Notes under the pieces: generated by a model
Told to the model about the DNA's origin: nothing
The model's database searches: none
What the model saw: only the letters and a program-made list of their open reading frames with translations
Assembly (NCBI GenBank): GCA_028023455.1
Contig: JAQFVV010006215.1
Span: 2,828,230 to 2,892,229 of the forward strand
Direction: 5' to 3'
DNA from: Epiperipatus broadwayi
Taxonomy: Eukaryota; Onychophora; Udeonychophora; Euonychophora; Peripatidae
DNA: 64,000 nucleotides
In this document: positions 1 to 10,429 of the stretch, piece by piece
Layout: each line of letters starts with the position of its first letter
Position numbering within the stretch: the first letter of the stretch is position 1
Made by a program: the position numbers and the translations under genes

Positions 1-215
1 AATGATAATAGATTGACAGTTGAAATCTTAAACTGGATTCCAAGAGATCATAAAAGACCAAGAAAGAAAACACAAGTAAGATAGGTGGATAAAATAAGAA
101 AGTGTGCTGGGTGATGTGAAGAAGAGAGGCTAGAAATTGGAGAAGAAGGATTGAATTCGGAGAGATCTTCATCCTGCAGTGGATCGGTAATGATCGAAAA
201 TGATGATGATGGTGA
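1..215 (+). pseudogene. RTE-type LINE, 3' end fragment (decayed)
   Basis: This is the last part of the reverse-transcriptase ORF of the LINE that recurs through this window. In frame it reads like EILNWIPRD followed by KRPRKK, then VDKIRKC, the same C-terminal block seen intact at 14769-15191. A TAG stop and an indel break the frame. It ends in a short (GAT)n run near 199-213, which is the characteristic 3' tail of this family. The copy runs off the left window edge, so its 5' extent is unknown. It is not functional. Family assignment to the RTE clade rests on the general look of the C-terminal block (WAGHI, RDD, W, IPRD, KRPRKRP, RW) and is an inference. Confidence 0.75.
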
Positions 216-684
216 CATTACAATTTCTATTATTTTTTCCATTTTAATTAAGCTATGCAGTGATCTGGAAATGTATGTTGTGTTGATTGCTAATATGCTA
301 ATTTTTAATATATGAAAACTGGTTTAATTAAGATTGCTAATCATTATCAAATGTAACATTAACATCATCAAAAATTTCATTACAGTATTGAATATTCATT
401 ATAAGAAATAATCCTACCATTAACACAATGAAAATTAACACATCTTTTTTACAATTTGTCTATCTAAATTACAATCAAAATAATAATGGAGATAAAAAAA
501 TTGGCAAAAAGATGCTTTGTGGATATTTAGAAAATTGATTATTTGAAGGAAAAAAAACAGAAAAAAAAATTGGGAAGATTGAATGAGCTTTTTATAAGGA
601 AAAATGGAAATGCATCAGAAAAAAGGGGGAAAATAATGTAAAAAGTAATACAAAATAAAAAGGCTAGCGGCTTTATTGTTTGGG
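216..684. other. AT-rich intergenic DNA
   Basis: No ORF with protein-like composition and no structured repeat is visible. The stretch is rich in A-runs on the plus strand. Confidence 0.6.
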
Positions 685-689
685 TGTTC

Positions 690-772
690 ATAAAAAGTTT
701 GAGCTAAAGATCTGCGACTGCCAATGCCAAGTTGAACATTCTACCACTATAGCAAACCATAAGTGGCATAAG
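690..772 (-). repeat. tRNA-like SINE-C head (degenerate)
   Basis: On the minus strand the segment begins like a tRNA gene: a TGGTTTGCTATAGTGG box resembling a Pol III A box, followed about 45 nt later by GCTCAAACTTTTTATGA. The same closing segment (GCTCNAANTTTNTATGAA) occurs at 21408-21478 and 21646-21725, which supports a repeat family. It is too degenerate to be a functional tRNA. Confidence 0.4.
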
Positions 773-1084
773 AAAATTTAAGTGACAGCTCTGAAAGCAT
801 CAGAATCGATTGTGGGACATCCAGATGTCAAATTGGATGCTTTACTGCTGTGCCAAGCTGTGTAGGGTATAATACAAAATAATCTAAGATAATGTTTGAG
901 GTTTTGTTGATAGTAATTAAATATCATAAATGACTATTATTTCTTATAATAATATGTGATGTTTATTTAAATCACTTAGATTTTGCAGCTGATGTGATTT
1001 TTTTTTTCTCCAAATAATGCTTCAGAGTTTCAGAAAATGTAGGACTTATAAAAGTAAAATAAGAAAGTAGTCTTAAAGGTTGCT

Positions 1085-1140
1085 ACTAAAAAGACTAAAG
1101 TAATGACCAATATATTTTCTCAAAAGAAGAAAATACTGAT
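1085..1140 (+). repeat. Short internal LINE fragment
   Basis: The segment starting AAAAAGACTAAAGTAATG matches the internal LINE sequence at 14531 and 19855 (KTKVM region upstream of the C-terminal block). About 55 bp are recognisable before similarity fades. Confidence 0.45.
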
Positions 1141-1284
1141 TTATAAACATATATTAAAAGTTGACCACTATAAATATTATGATTAGATTGTTACTGTTAG
1201 AAATTCAATGAATGAAATCTATTGCAAAATTAGATTTATATACTCATTCTTCCCCTTTACTTTCTTTGTATTTCTTCATATATT

Positions 1285-1416
1285 CATATATATATTGCTT
1301 ATAATAACTCTTCTCATATACACTTTAATGCAAAAAAAAAAACTGTAAGGAAAATAAAGACATTTTTTTGCATTAAAGTGTATATGAGAAGAGTTATTAT
1401 AAGCAATATATATATG
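1285..1416. repeat. Perfect 54-bp hairpin, 24-nt loop
   Basis: Left arm 1285-1338 and right arm 1363-1416 are exact reverse complements over 54 bp, with loop 1339-1362. No mismatch was found on base-by-base comparison. Such identity in otherwise decayed AT-rich DNA implies very recent origin or continuing arm-to-arm correction. There is no tRNA-like box and no clear target duplication. It could be a small foldback element or an miRNA-like hairpin. Confidence 0.85.
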
Positions 1417-1531
1417 AAAATTATATTTAGATAAAGTGCTTTTAAGTAGAAATAATTTACTATTAAAAGAAAAAATACTTATGTGTGTTAAAAGGACAGT
1501 TTTTAATGGATAAATTTTACAAGTTTTTATA

Positions 1532-1836
1532 AATATTTGAAAACCAGGCACTCTTCACAAACCTGGGAGCTTAATTGTAAGTATAGGGGATTTGAACTCA
1601 GGTTTTCAAACACCCTTCAACTATCCACACTATCTTATACAACTGATACACATGACCACATACATGTAGAAAAGATAAATAATCACCAATGTACCTATTT
1701 CATTCTAAACCAGCATGAAATATGTATATTGGTGATTATTTATCTTTTCTACATGTGTGTGGTCGTCATGTGTATCAGTTGTATGAGATAGTGTGGATAG
1801 TTGAAAGGTGTTTGATTTTAAATCCCCTATACTTAC
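1532..1836. mobile_element. Foldback element family F1, copy a
   Basis: The body is a long inverted repeat: arms 1577-1703 and 1715-1836 with an 11-nt loop. A non-palindromic 5' extension (ATATTTGAAAACCAGG...) is shared with copies at 16253 and 27537. The flanks share TTACAAGTTTTTATA at 1517-1531 and 1833-1847, a 10-15 bp target-site duplication (the exact edge is ambiguous because the element itself ends in TTAC). Near the ends sits GGATTTGAACTCA, whose complement contains a Pol III B-box-like GTTCAAATC. No ORF is needed to explain it; the track-like open frames through it are palindromic shadows. Confidence 0.8.
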
Positions 1837-1871
1837 AAGTTTTTATATGTGGATTTGTAACTTGGATGCTT

Positions 1872-2210
1872 AGAAAATAAATACAGAGTCATCCGATCAC
1901 TTAATGGAATATGCACAAATACAAGGACTAACAGGAAGATATTGAAACAAAATACTTGGGTGAGAAGCAGATAACATTAATGTCATTGAAATAATTAAGG
2001 GATTGAAATGGAACTAGACTGGACATATTTATAGATGATACTAGCTGGACATTTAAACTGTATAACATGAGATTGTAAGAGAGACCTACAAAAAGACCAC
2101 ATGTAAGACTAGATGGATGAATTGAGGGAATTTGTTGGTGTAATATGGTGAAGAGAAGTTATGGATTGGAAAAACTAATTAAACATTGAGATGTTTGAAA
2201 ATAATAAAAT
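1872..2210 (+). pseudogene. RTE-type LINE fragment, heavily decayed
   Basis: Translating across frames recovers NVIEIIKGLKWN, TGHIYR and later RPTKRPHVR, aligned in order with the VTDLIEKIKRLKWSWAGHI and KRPRKRPH block of the better copy at 14527-15190. Stops and indels are frequent, so this is an old non-functional insertion. Confidence 0.55.
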
Positions 2211-2347
2211 GACAATGAGAAAAGTAATCTGGTTTAACTATAGTTTATATTGTAAGGTTTATATGGTAGTTACATCATGCATTAAATGTAAATATTAAAT
2301 ATGTATGCTAATAACTGCATTTTCATTTTAATTCTAAAACCTTATGT

Positions 2348-2930
2348 TGTGTTTGGTTAGGCTTATAGGTTCATTTCCAAAACAACAGACACAAAAAGAA
2401 TAACTACTCAGCAATCAATATGTACAATTTATTAGTGCTTAAAATATACACACATTAGTTAAACAAACAAATAAACACAGTTGATACTATTGAATGCTGA
2501 GATAGTCGAGCCGAGTACAGAACTCACTTCTAGCTAAATGATTAGCCTGCCTTGTGAACTCTGGTAATACTCTTCCAGCTATATATTTAGCTTGCCTCAA
2601 GTCAGCTCTAATTTGGATGTAGCAGTTTCCAGTCCATAGGTGGACTTGCCTCCCTGCATGGACATCATGATAATGACTAGATAAATACCTTTGCTGATGG
2701 CGGAGGGTTTAATGGAGAGCACATTCTGTCATTCAGGTTATAGAAGTAATTGCTTTCTGCTTCCAAAAGGCTGGCTATTTAATGTCAGATTCCCTACCTT
2801 ACTGGTAACATGCAGATTTGGTGCGCAAACCCCAGTGAAGGATTTAATCCCTTTGGATAGCAACTTAGTGCTAGCCAATCAGGTAAGAAATCAGAGTAGT
2901 CCACTTCTAAAGGCAAGGTCAAATATGACA
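2348..2930 (-). repeat. LTR (3' LTR of the minus-strand element)
   Basis: 583 bp, TG...CA bounded, similar along its whole length to 3701-4239 with scattered substitutions. It keeps about 45 bp (around 2775-2820) that the other LTR has lost. Confidence 0.8.
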
Positions 2931-3344
2931 TCCCTCCCCCTGGCTAAAATTAGCTCCAGAGGACATAGTCATATAATGCATTGGACAACATATTGTCCAC
3001 TTTCTTGGTTTCTCTGGTTGATTGCTGTTCCTGTCTTCATCTTCACTTGATGAACTTGTTTCTGGTTGTTTGCTGCTGTCTTGATTTTGCTGTTCATCTT
3101 CCCTGCTTGAGGTACTCATCCCAGGTTGATCACTGCTCTTGTTAGCTTCTGATGTGGGATTGAGTCTTAGCTGGTTGTGATAGTGATGATGATGATGACC
3201 ATCTTCTGTTTGCACAATGACAGAGTAGAGACCCTTTACTTGCATCACTACTACTGGTATCCATCTTGTGGATCCATAGTACATATGACATGTTCTTATT
3301 TGGAGTTTTATTTTGGTTTTTATCTTCATGTTGAAGTTTGGCAT
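2919..3344 (-). pseudogene. Gypsy-like Pol C-terminus (integrase tail)
   Basis: The 141-codon minus-strand frame contains W-I-P, then GLYSVIVQTEDG, then YHNQLRLNP. This is the spacing typical of the C-terminal chromatin-binding or GPF-like end of Ty3/Gypsy integrases (W-x-P-G..., G-x-x-SY-x-V...DG, RRH-x-NQLR). A Ser/Glu/Asp-rich tail follows (about residues 75-110), also usual at that position. A (CAT)n run encodes HHHHHYH within the motif. Upstream catalytic domains are absent, so this is an internal-deletion remnant. The stop lies at the boundary of the purine tract and LTR, as expected for pol. Confidence 0.6.
2931..2943 (-). other. Polypurine tract of LTR element
   Basis: The plus-strand run TCCCTCCCCCT is a purine-only run on the coding strand and lies directly against the inner edge of the 3' LTR. 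That is where second-strand priming occurs in LTR retrotransposons. Confidence 0.55.
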
Positions 3345-3700
3345 CAGGTTTCAGCTACCAGTGGTAGGTATATAATTTTGTTAGGCATAGTAATTTTTTC
3401 TGTTGTTTAACCCAACAGTTTGATTTTATTCCCTTGATAGTCTGATATTGACCTACTGCAAGAGTGCAGTTTATATTTATTCTTTTTATTAATGATTGTC
3501 CAGGTCTTTCTTGAAACTGTAGACATTGCTGACCCTGTGTCAAGTTCCATCTTGACTGGTGTATCATTAATTATGACAGTGTGTATAAATCCAGACTTGT
3601 CATCTCTGGTATGGTTTATACAGGTTACTTATCAGTGCCTTTACTGTTTTTATGAATAGACTTGGCTGTTTGTTTTTTTAATTTCAGATATGCTCCCATT

Positions 3701-4239
3701 TGTGTTTGGTTAGGCTTATAGGTTCGTTTCCAAACCAACAGACAAAAAGAATAACTACTCAGCAATCAATATGTACAATTTATTAGTGCTTAAAATATAC
3801 ACACATTAGTTAAACAAATGAATAAATACAGTTGATAATATTGAATGCTGAGATAGTCGAGCCGAGTACGGAACTCACTTCTAGCTAAATGATTAGCCTG
3901 CCTCGTGAACTCTGGTAAGACTCTTCCAGCTATGTATTTAGCTTGCCTTGAGTCAGCTCTAATTTGGATGTAGCAGTTTCCAATTCATAGATGGACTTGT
4001 CTCACTGCATGGATGTCATGATAATGACTAGATAAATACCTTTGCTGATGGAAGAGGGTTTAATGAAGAGCATGTTCTGTCATTCAGGTTAAAAGAAGTA
4101 ATTGCTCTCTGCCTTGCCTCCAAAAGACTACCTTACTGGAATCATGTGGATTTGATGTGCAAACCCCAGTAAAGGATTTAATCCCTTTGGATAGCAACTG
4201 GCTGCTAGTCCACTTCTAAAGGCAAGGTCAGATATGACA
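3701..4239 (-). repeat. LTR (5' LTR of the minus-strand element)
   Basis: 539 bp copy of the 2348-2930 repeat with the same termini and a deletion near 4125-4145. The distribution of differences along the repeat argues for an old insertion. Confidence 0.8.
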
Positions 4240-5961
4240 CATTGGTACATAAAGTATTAGATTTTATTCGAGTGTGGGCATGTAGGTTTCATCACATAGT
4301 TTCTCTCAAACAAATATTTCTGTACAAAAACAAATAAAAAAATCTTGTTAATTGACTGTAAAAATTCATTTTGGAAAGAGAAAGAGAAATAGTTTTTACA
4401 ATTATCAAATCCGCAAATAATTTTAACTAAGAAATGCGGAAGTTCAAAATAAGTTGTAGCACTAAAAAAAAGTAACATCTCTGTTTCCCTTTCACTGTTT
4501 CAAATTATGATTAATAATCATGATGTTATTCTTCCTGTGTATTTTAAAAAGCAAACATTGATAATGGTCCTATGGTGAGTGTTTAATTACACTGTTTGTT
4601 GGTAAACGCATTATAGAGAATTGGATTGAAGTAATTAAGGATAAGCTATAAAAGGCTAACAGTAAAAAAATTTAATTCAGTTAATCAATCAGTCTACACT
4701 CGCAGATTTTTTAATTATTATTGGGCAAATCATCAGCACGCATATATACACACTAGAAGTTGGAAAATCAAAAAGAGTGCACTTTGTACATATATGTAAG
4801 GTATATGTTAAACAATGATTTGCTGAGAAAACTTTTGTGATCCATGACTCAACTGCATGACACTCCACGGAAAAAGAAAGCAAAAGGTTTAGCTTGCATA
4901 ACCTAGCATGAAGAAAAATACTCAACTGCCTATTCCAGATCTATTATACATGAATATTAAGTGTGCCTTACCAAGGGAGCAGAAAGAAGATTCACTAAGA
5001 ATGATCAACAAAACACGAACTGATCATTGAAGAAATACCACCATTTTGTTATTGGCAAAACTCACAATTTTGACCCCATGAATAAGAAAGAAATATGTTT
5101 CAGAACTCCATGAATAAATGAAAAACAAAAAAATGGAAAAAATCTTTACAAAGATTATTATCACCAGATAAAAGTGTTCGTTTTTTATAAAAGTATGTTT
5201 TGCTGCTAAAAAATAATGGACAAAGACATAAATCAAAAGAATATAAGACAAGGATTAGAAGTAAGAGTAATTATTTATTTTGTCACTATATTTATATTTT
5301 TTTTTTCATTTAATTATTAACTAAAATCAATTTTTTTCTTGATATTAATCTACCTATTCCAAATATTATATGTCTTTACATTACAGTAATATGTATATTT
5401 ATATTGTGTAACTTTTTTATGCATGTGCATTATCTATTTTACAATATGATAGTTATCTTTGTGAAGCTGATGCCTTGTCAAGAACTGTAATATTAAATAT
5501 TTGGGAGGATGTAAAGACAACTTGCATGTTACTACTGGAATAAAACTGTTATTGTTATATCTGTTTTGCCTCGTTACTTTTCATTTATGCATTTCATCAA
5601 GTTAACTAAATGGTGCAACCTTACCAGTCAGTTTCATGAGCTCCAAAGCTATAATCTAGAGCTAACAGGATTTCTTCAAAGGGTATAAGTTTAAACCTAG
5701 GTTACTAATGTTGTCATTCTGGATCTATAGTAATATTATCAGCCAGAACTAATAAATATTTGAGTAATCTTAGATAGCATAGTTTTTATTCACATGATGA
5801 GCAGGAAATATTATTGTGTGGAGTTAACGTTATCAGCTAATAAGGTCCTTCAATATACTCATCATAATGTATGATTGGGATAGTAAGCCAGTTACACAAG
5901 TATGGTCTGATCATAGTAGTGTAGAGGAGTCTGCATTACAATATCTTAACAATGATCAGAT
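4240..5961. other. AT-rich intergenic DNA
   Basis: I see no credible gene or classifiable repeat. The open frames here have the Phe/Ile/Lys/Asn-rich composition expected of random AT-rich sequence. Confidence 0.55.
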
Positions 5962-6646
5962 ACAGTAAGGTTTTTTTTTATCCTTTTTCACATACTGTTT
6001 TTATAATATCTCAATGATGTCTTGTTGAGTATTGAGCAACTTTCAAACTAAGACACAAGATCAAGACTTTAGAAAATATAAGAGCAGTTGTCTTATCTAT
6101 AAATCTACTTTCTAGTTACGTAGGCCAATCTAAAGGATCTCAGTTTAAGAGTATGAAGATGATTCTCTGTTTACTTCACTTCCATTTATTTTCTTTATGC
6201 ATATTAACTTTTATGAGATCTTTAGATTTAGTATGTATTAATACTCAGAAATATTAGATATTATGTAATATTAATTTTATTTGCTAGCATAGAGATAGTA
6301 TGTAAATTAGACAGTAAGAATTTTATTTTATTTTAACATATATGCTGTACTGTTTTTACAATTTTTAATATTTCCAAGTATTAAATCTAAAGATTTTGCA
6401 AGAGTTAACATATAGAAAGAAAATATTGAAAATAAAGAGAACAGAGAATTGTCTTCATGCTCTTAAACTGAGATGCTTTAGATTAACCTATATAACTAGA
6501 AAGTAAGTTTAAAGATAAGAGGACCACTCTTATCTTTTCTAAAGTCTCTATCTTGTATCTTAAATCGAATTTCCTCAATACTCAACAAGACATCATTGTG
6601 ATATTATAAAAGCAGTACAGGTATTAGGATGAAAAATCTTTACTGT
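5962..6646. mobile_element. Foldback element family F2, copy a
   Basis: Inverted arms of about 250-280 bp (near 5962-6240 and 6375-6646) are separated by roughly 130 bp. Matching landmarks are ATGATGTCTTGTTGAGTATT (left) against AATACTCAACAAGACATCAT (right), and the CTAAAGGATCTCAGTTTAAG region against its complement near 6465. The same family appears at 10520-11020. No coding capacity and no clear target duplication. Confidence 0.75.
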
Positions 6647-7395
6647 CTAAATAACTAAATTCTCATAACTAATATTTCTCCTAGCATGGTATCACTCCAT
6701 AATTAGAATGAATGACACTTCAAATTTTAATCCTACCCAAATTAATAATAATAATAATTTTGAATTAAAATTTTGCAAATACACTGTATATATTAGAATT
6801 AGTATTTTGAGCTTAATTCATTTGTTTATAGGATTATACAGATTTTTCTTGATGTAGAAATAGTATTGATGCTGATGGAAAGGCTATCTGATATTCCAAT
6901 TGCACATTATCAATTAGCGGAGAGAATTCAATTCATAATCAGAAGTTTTATGATTGGTAGATAAGATTAGAGTAAATGGCTAGTATTGGCTTTGCTTTGA
7001 AGCCATTGATTTTGTTTTGTATTTCTTTTCATTATAGGGTTGCAGAAAAACATGACTTTGCATTAATTGGCAATGGTAATATATTTTGGACTTTTTTTTG
7101 TCTTTTGAAGTTACATGGAATGTATGATATAGTTATAATCTGACATCACTTTTTCATCCATGGTAGAAAAAATACCATTTATAAGAAAAATGACATGACA
7201 TAGTTTAGCAAGTTGTTCATTAAATAACTTTCTAATTTTTGATATAAAACTTTCTTACAGGGTTAATAATACATGCTGCTATTGGTTAATCAGTCAAAAT
7301 TGTAAGTCTTTCATCATTAATGGCAGTATCCTTTTTACTTTCTACTGGTTTGGCTTTTCATGAGTAAAGAGCTTTCTAAAGACACAATTACCTTT
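6647..7395. other. AT-rich intergenic DNA
   Basis: Nothing recognisable apart from short microsatellite-like (AAT)n at about 6744-6758. Confidence 0.55.
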
Positions 7396-7875
7396 TTATA
7401 CTATCATTATGGATCTGAAATTTGGACACTTAATAGAAGAATAATACAGAGACTTTAAACCACTCAAAGAAGTATGGAGAGATGCATGTTGGGAGTAGCA
7501 AGAAGAAATCAAAAATGCAATATATGGATAAGACAACAAACAGGTCTTACTGACCTCATTGAAAAAATTAAAACACTGAAGTGGAGTTGGGCTGGACATA
7601 TTGCTAGAAGAGATGATACTAGATGGACAATTGAAATTTTAAACTGGATTCCAAGAGATTGTAAAAGACCCAGGAAAAGACCACATGTGAGAAGGATGGA
7701 TGAAATAAAGTGTGCAGGGGTGATGTGGAGAAGAGAAGCTAAAGATCAGAGAAGATGGATTGAACTTGGAGAGACCTTCATCAGAGAAGCTAAAGATCAG
7801 AGAAGATGGATTGAACTTGGAGAGACCTTCATCCTGCAGTGTACTGATAATGATGATGATGATGATGACTATCCA
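7396..7875 (+). pseudogene. RTE-type LINE 3' fragment with in-frame duplication
   Basis: The frame 7474-7881 encodes the C-terminal end of the LINE reverse-transcriptase protein: MERCMLGVARR, KWSWAGHIARRDD, EILNWIPRDCKRP, WRREAKDQRRWIELGETFI. Upstream codons (GSEIWTLNRR, then a TAA stop at about 7456) show the frame once continued. Two codons equivalent to Arg-Lys are missing after DEI. A 17-residue block is duplicated in tandem. The fragment ends in (GAT)n, then non-LINE DNA. It lacks the RT core and endonuclease and is non-functional. Confidence 0.85.
7732..7833 (+). repeat. Perfect 51-bp tandem duplication inside LINE
   Basis: Units 7732-7782 and 7783-7833 are identical. Because 51 is a multiple of three, the protein frame is kept and repeats REAKDQRRWIELGETFI. 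Identity implies a recent event in an otherwise older copy. Confidence 0.9.
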
Positions 7876-8586
7876 AACTAATGATTTCAGATTTAAGTGC
7901 ATTTTATGTTTTATAAATTTGTTAATAAAAATTAATAAATTTCCACTTCCTTGTCTAAGTTTCTAGTTGTTAGGAGGTATTTTATTTTTATATATTATGT
8001 AATATAAGATTATATATGCAGTAGTAATAGTCCAGGTAATTTATTATTTTTATATGGAAATTCTCATAATGCAAAATGACTTTAAATTGGCTTTTGAAGT
8101 ATTTCAACATTTTCTTTAACTTTCATGAATAATATACTTCTATAATAACTTGATCATAGCTCTTAATACTATTCACCAGATAAGATAATAATCTTAATCA
8201 TATCTTTACCCTTTAATTTAAATTAGAGGCATAAGATAAAGCATATTATTATTATTTTATAATTTAAATAGAACTATTATTAAAAAATTAAAAAGTTTTA
8301 TTCAATAACTTTATATCTCTCACATTGCCATAACTATGAAAGCCGTATATTTGTTTAATAATGATTTTATTTTTCAAGACATCATCTACAATAATAAGAT
8401 TTCTAATCAGTTTGAAGATTTGCGGGGAACAACAGGATCAAACTCAATTATCCATTCCCATATGGCACCAAGTTGGAAAATGCATTCTTTTTAAATGCTT
8501 TTATTGAAGGTGAAAAATCTGTTTGTTTATTTGTTAAGTTTTGATCTTTTTCGGGTTAGAATAAAATTTTAAAAGTGAGCTTTTTT
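7876..8586. other. AT-rich intergenic DNA
   Basis: No gene or repeat boundary that I can support. Confidence 0.5.
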
Positions 8587-8941
8587 AGATATGGAACAGA
8601 AAGTGGAAAATATTAAATTATTTAATAATTTCTCATATCATAGTTAAAAACTATTTTTAGAACTTTAATTTGTTTTAAATATTCCATGAGAAAATGGTAT
8701 AAAGTTTTTTTTCTTTCAATTTAATATCATTTTTTTAAGATTTTAAAATTGATATTTAATACATTTAAGTTCAATGTAACTTATTGAAATTTTGTACATA
8801 TGTTTAAAATGTCTTATAAAGTAATAGGACACATTAATTTTTTTAATAGATTGCTTAGTTTCTTAGATAGGAAGAATGGGGAGAATTTTTTAAATAGTAC
8901 TCACTATTGATTTTATTTGTTATGATTGCAAGCTTTATTTA
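8587..8941 (+). repeat. Repeat R arm, inverted copy of 11588-11932
   Basis: The segment from TTAGATATGGAACAGA to ATGATTGCAAGCTT reads in the same order on the opposite strand at 11932-11588. The arms diverge by scattered changes and small indels. Its inner end is interrupted by the palindromic retroposon at 8942. The other copy lacks that insertion and so serves as the empty site. Confidence 0.75.
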
Positions 8942-9296
8942 AAACAGGCAAAACTCACTATATGTATTGCCACACACAGCAAGCTAGAGTAATCAATGGA
9001 TGCCAGAAGGCTTGTGCATAAAATCCCCATCTGGTGCCTACTCATCCAATATCGCCAGACTAGTTTCTGGCTTGTGAGCTTCATCAGTGAGGAGCCTTGT
9101 ATCTGAGAGCACTGCACCTAAAAACTAGTCTGGGGGATATTGGATGAGTAGGCACTAGATGGGGATTTTATGGACAAGCCTTCTGGCATCCATTGATTAC
9201 TCTAGCTTGCTGTGTGTGGCAATACGTATAGTGAGTTTTGCCTGTTTTAAAACAGTTATACACAAGCATAAGAAGTGGTGGTCATGTGATGTTTAT
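8942..9296 (-). mobile_element. Palindromic retroposon F3, copy 1 (12-bp TSD)
   Basis: The body is an inverted repeat of about 150-bp arms (near 8944-9105 and 9120-9250), with landmark AATCAATGGATGCCAGAAGG and its complement. An asymmetric segment follows (ACAGTTATACAC ... GTCATGTGATGTTTAT). The flanks are AAGCTTTATTTA at 8930-8941 and again at 9297-9308, a 12-bp target-site duplication. The paralogous site at 11588-11600 carries this stretch once (AAGCTTCATTTA, one difference), confirming both insertion and duplication. No ORF. By comparison with copies 4 and 6, the 3' end is probably at the left. Confidence 0.88.
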
Positions 9297-9447
9297 AAGC
9301 TTTATTTAAGTGATATGAAAATTGTTTATAATATAGTTTTGATTAAAACAATTTTTAAAAAATATATAAACTGTCAAAATATAAAACTCTTTTACTCAAA
9401 AGAATATTTCATAATTTTAATCACTTATGCACACATATTATTAGATA

Positions 9448-10259
9448 CAGCGCCGGCGCTGGGTACTAGGCGCCCGCATGCAAATTTGATTTTGGTGCCC
9501 CTGTCAATATGTATGTTTACTAAGGTGACCCGACCGTGTCCCATGGCGTTTTAAAAAAGTCATGATTTTTAGAAAGAATGCAAGATGTAATGCTATTTTT
9601 GATATCAAAAATAGCATAAAATTGATTGTTAAATTATATATTAATTCATACAAACGGTTTGTATGAAATAATATATAATTTAACACGGCAAATTTAGATT
9701 TTTTTTTTTTTAAAATTTCATATTTATTATTTGCGTCACTGTCTGTTTTTAACAAACATGATCTAATATATATATATACGCATATACATACATAAGTTCT
9801 AATTTATAATACTTTTAGGGTGTGTTTATTTATATATTTGCTAGCAGAAAGTTACTTATAGTTTAATATAAGCAGTACTATATATATATATAAACATTAC
9901 AATATGAAATTTGTAATATAATAAACTTTATGTTTAGTTTATTGTTCATGATAAATAATAGATTTGATTGTTTTATATTTTTAATATTAAGCAGAGCTTG
10001 TGTGCAGGCCTGCTTGTGTGTGTCATTTAATAAGATATAATATGACTTCATATGATTTTCAATAATCTACTCTCAATAATTTTTGTAAATAAACATTTGA
10101 GAATAATATTCTTCAAATGTGAGTATTTTTGTTAGTAGAGTTTTAATTTCTCAGGGATGACGCCTTCTTTTTCAGATGCTAATCTCTCAGTGATGGCGCC
10201 TCCTTCTGCCAGCGCCCGCATGCCTAGCATGCGTTGCATGCCCGCTTCCGCCGGCCCTG
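9448..10259. mobile_element. hAT-type non-autonomous DNA transposon
   Basis: The element is bounded by ATTAGATA at 9440-9447 and 10260-10267, an exact 8-bp target duplication. Its ends are CAGCGCCGGCG (left) and, read inward from the right, CAGGGCCGGCGG. CA(G)-type short terminal inverted repeats plus an 8-bp duplication define the hAT superfamily. Both ends are GC-rich islands with internal GCCCGCATGC motifs, in contrast to an AT-rich centre. No transposase reading frame is present in 812 bp, so it depends on an element elsewhere. It has inserted into repeat R. Confidence 0.88.
9590..9684. repeat. Two adjacent palindromes inside hAT element
   Basis: 9590-9617 is a perfect 28-bp palindrome centred on GATATC. 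9628-9684 has 28-bp arms around a single G with one mismatch. Sub-terminal palindromes may bind transposase or form cruciforms; that role is inference. Confidence 0.8.
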
Positions 10260-10429
10260 ATTAGATATATTAATTAAATAGGATATGTACACAAAGTGTA
10301 TACCTATTATCTTATGGAAAAATATCTAGTGATATGTATATATTATATGTGTGAAATTGATTGAAAGTAAACTTATATTTATTAAGTGAAGTTCATAGTT
10401 TTAGTTAGTATTTCCAAAAAAAAATTCCA

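Larger units (their letters stand above)
2348..4239 (-). mobile_element. Non-autonomous Gypsy-like LTR retrotransposon
   Basis: Two long direct repeats (2348-2930 and 3701-4239) flank about 770 bp. Both begin TGTGTTTGGTTAGG and end ATATGACA, so they have TGT...ACA termini as LTRs do. On the minus strand a purine tract (AGGGGGAGGGA) abuts the 3' LTR, and a TGGGAGCATA segment lies 2 nt after the 5' LTR as a possible primer-binding site. The internal region keeps only a pol C-terminal fragment (2919-3344), so gag, protease, RT, RNase H and the integrase core are missing and the element cannot move by itself. No matching short duplication was found outside the LTRs (TATGT versus CATTG), which suggests age or recombination. 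Confidence 0.8.

Noticed and set aside
2691-3050. 119-codon plus-strand frame as a gene
   Set aside because: It lies across the LTR and antisense to the pol remnant, so it is a shadow of the LTR element.
3177-3200. GAT/ATC-type repeat as a LINE tail
   Set aside because: It lies inside the Gypsy pol remnant in frame as a His run, without adjacent LINE sequence.
8935-9554. Open frames at 8935-9117 and 9159-9554 with similar peptides (SNQWMPEG, SPNIPRLVSG type)
   Set aside because: They are translations of the two arms of the F3 palindrome; the same peptide recurs at 18376 and 58332 wherever the repeat occurs, with no coding signature.
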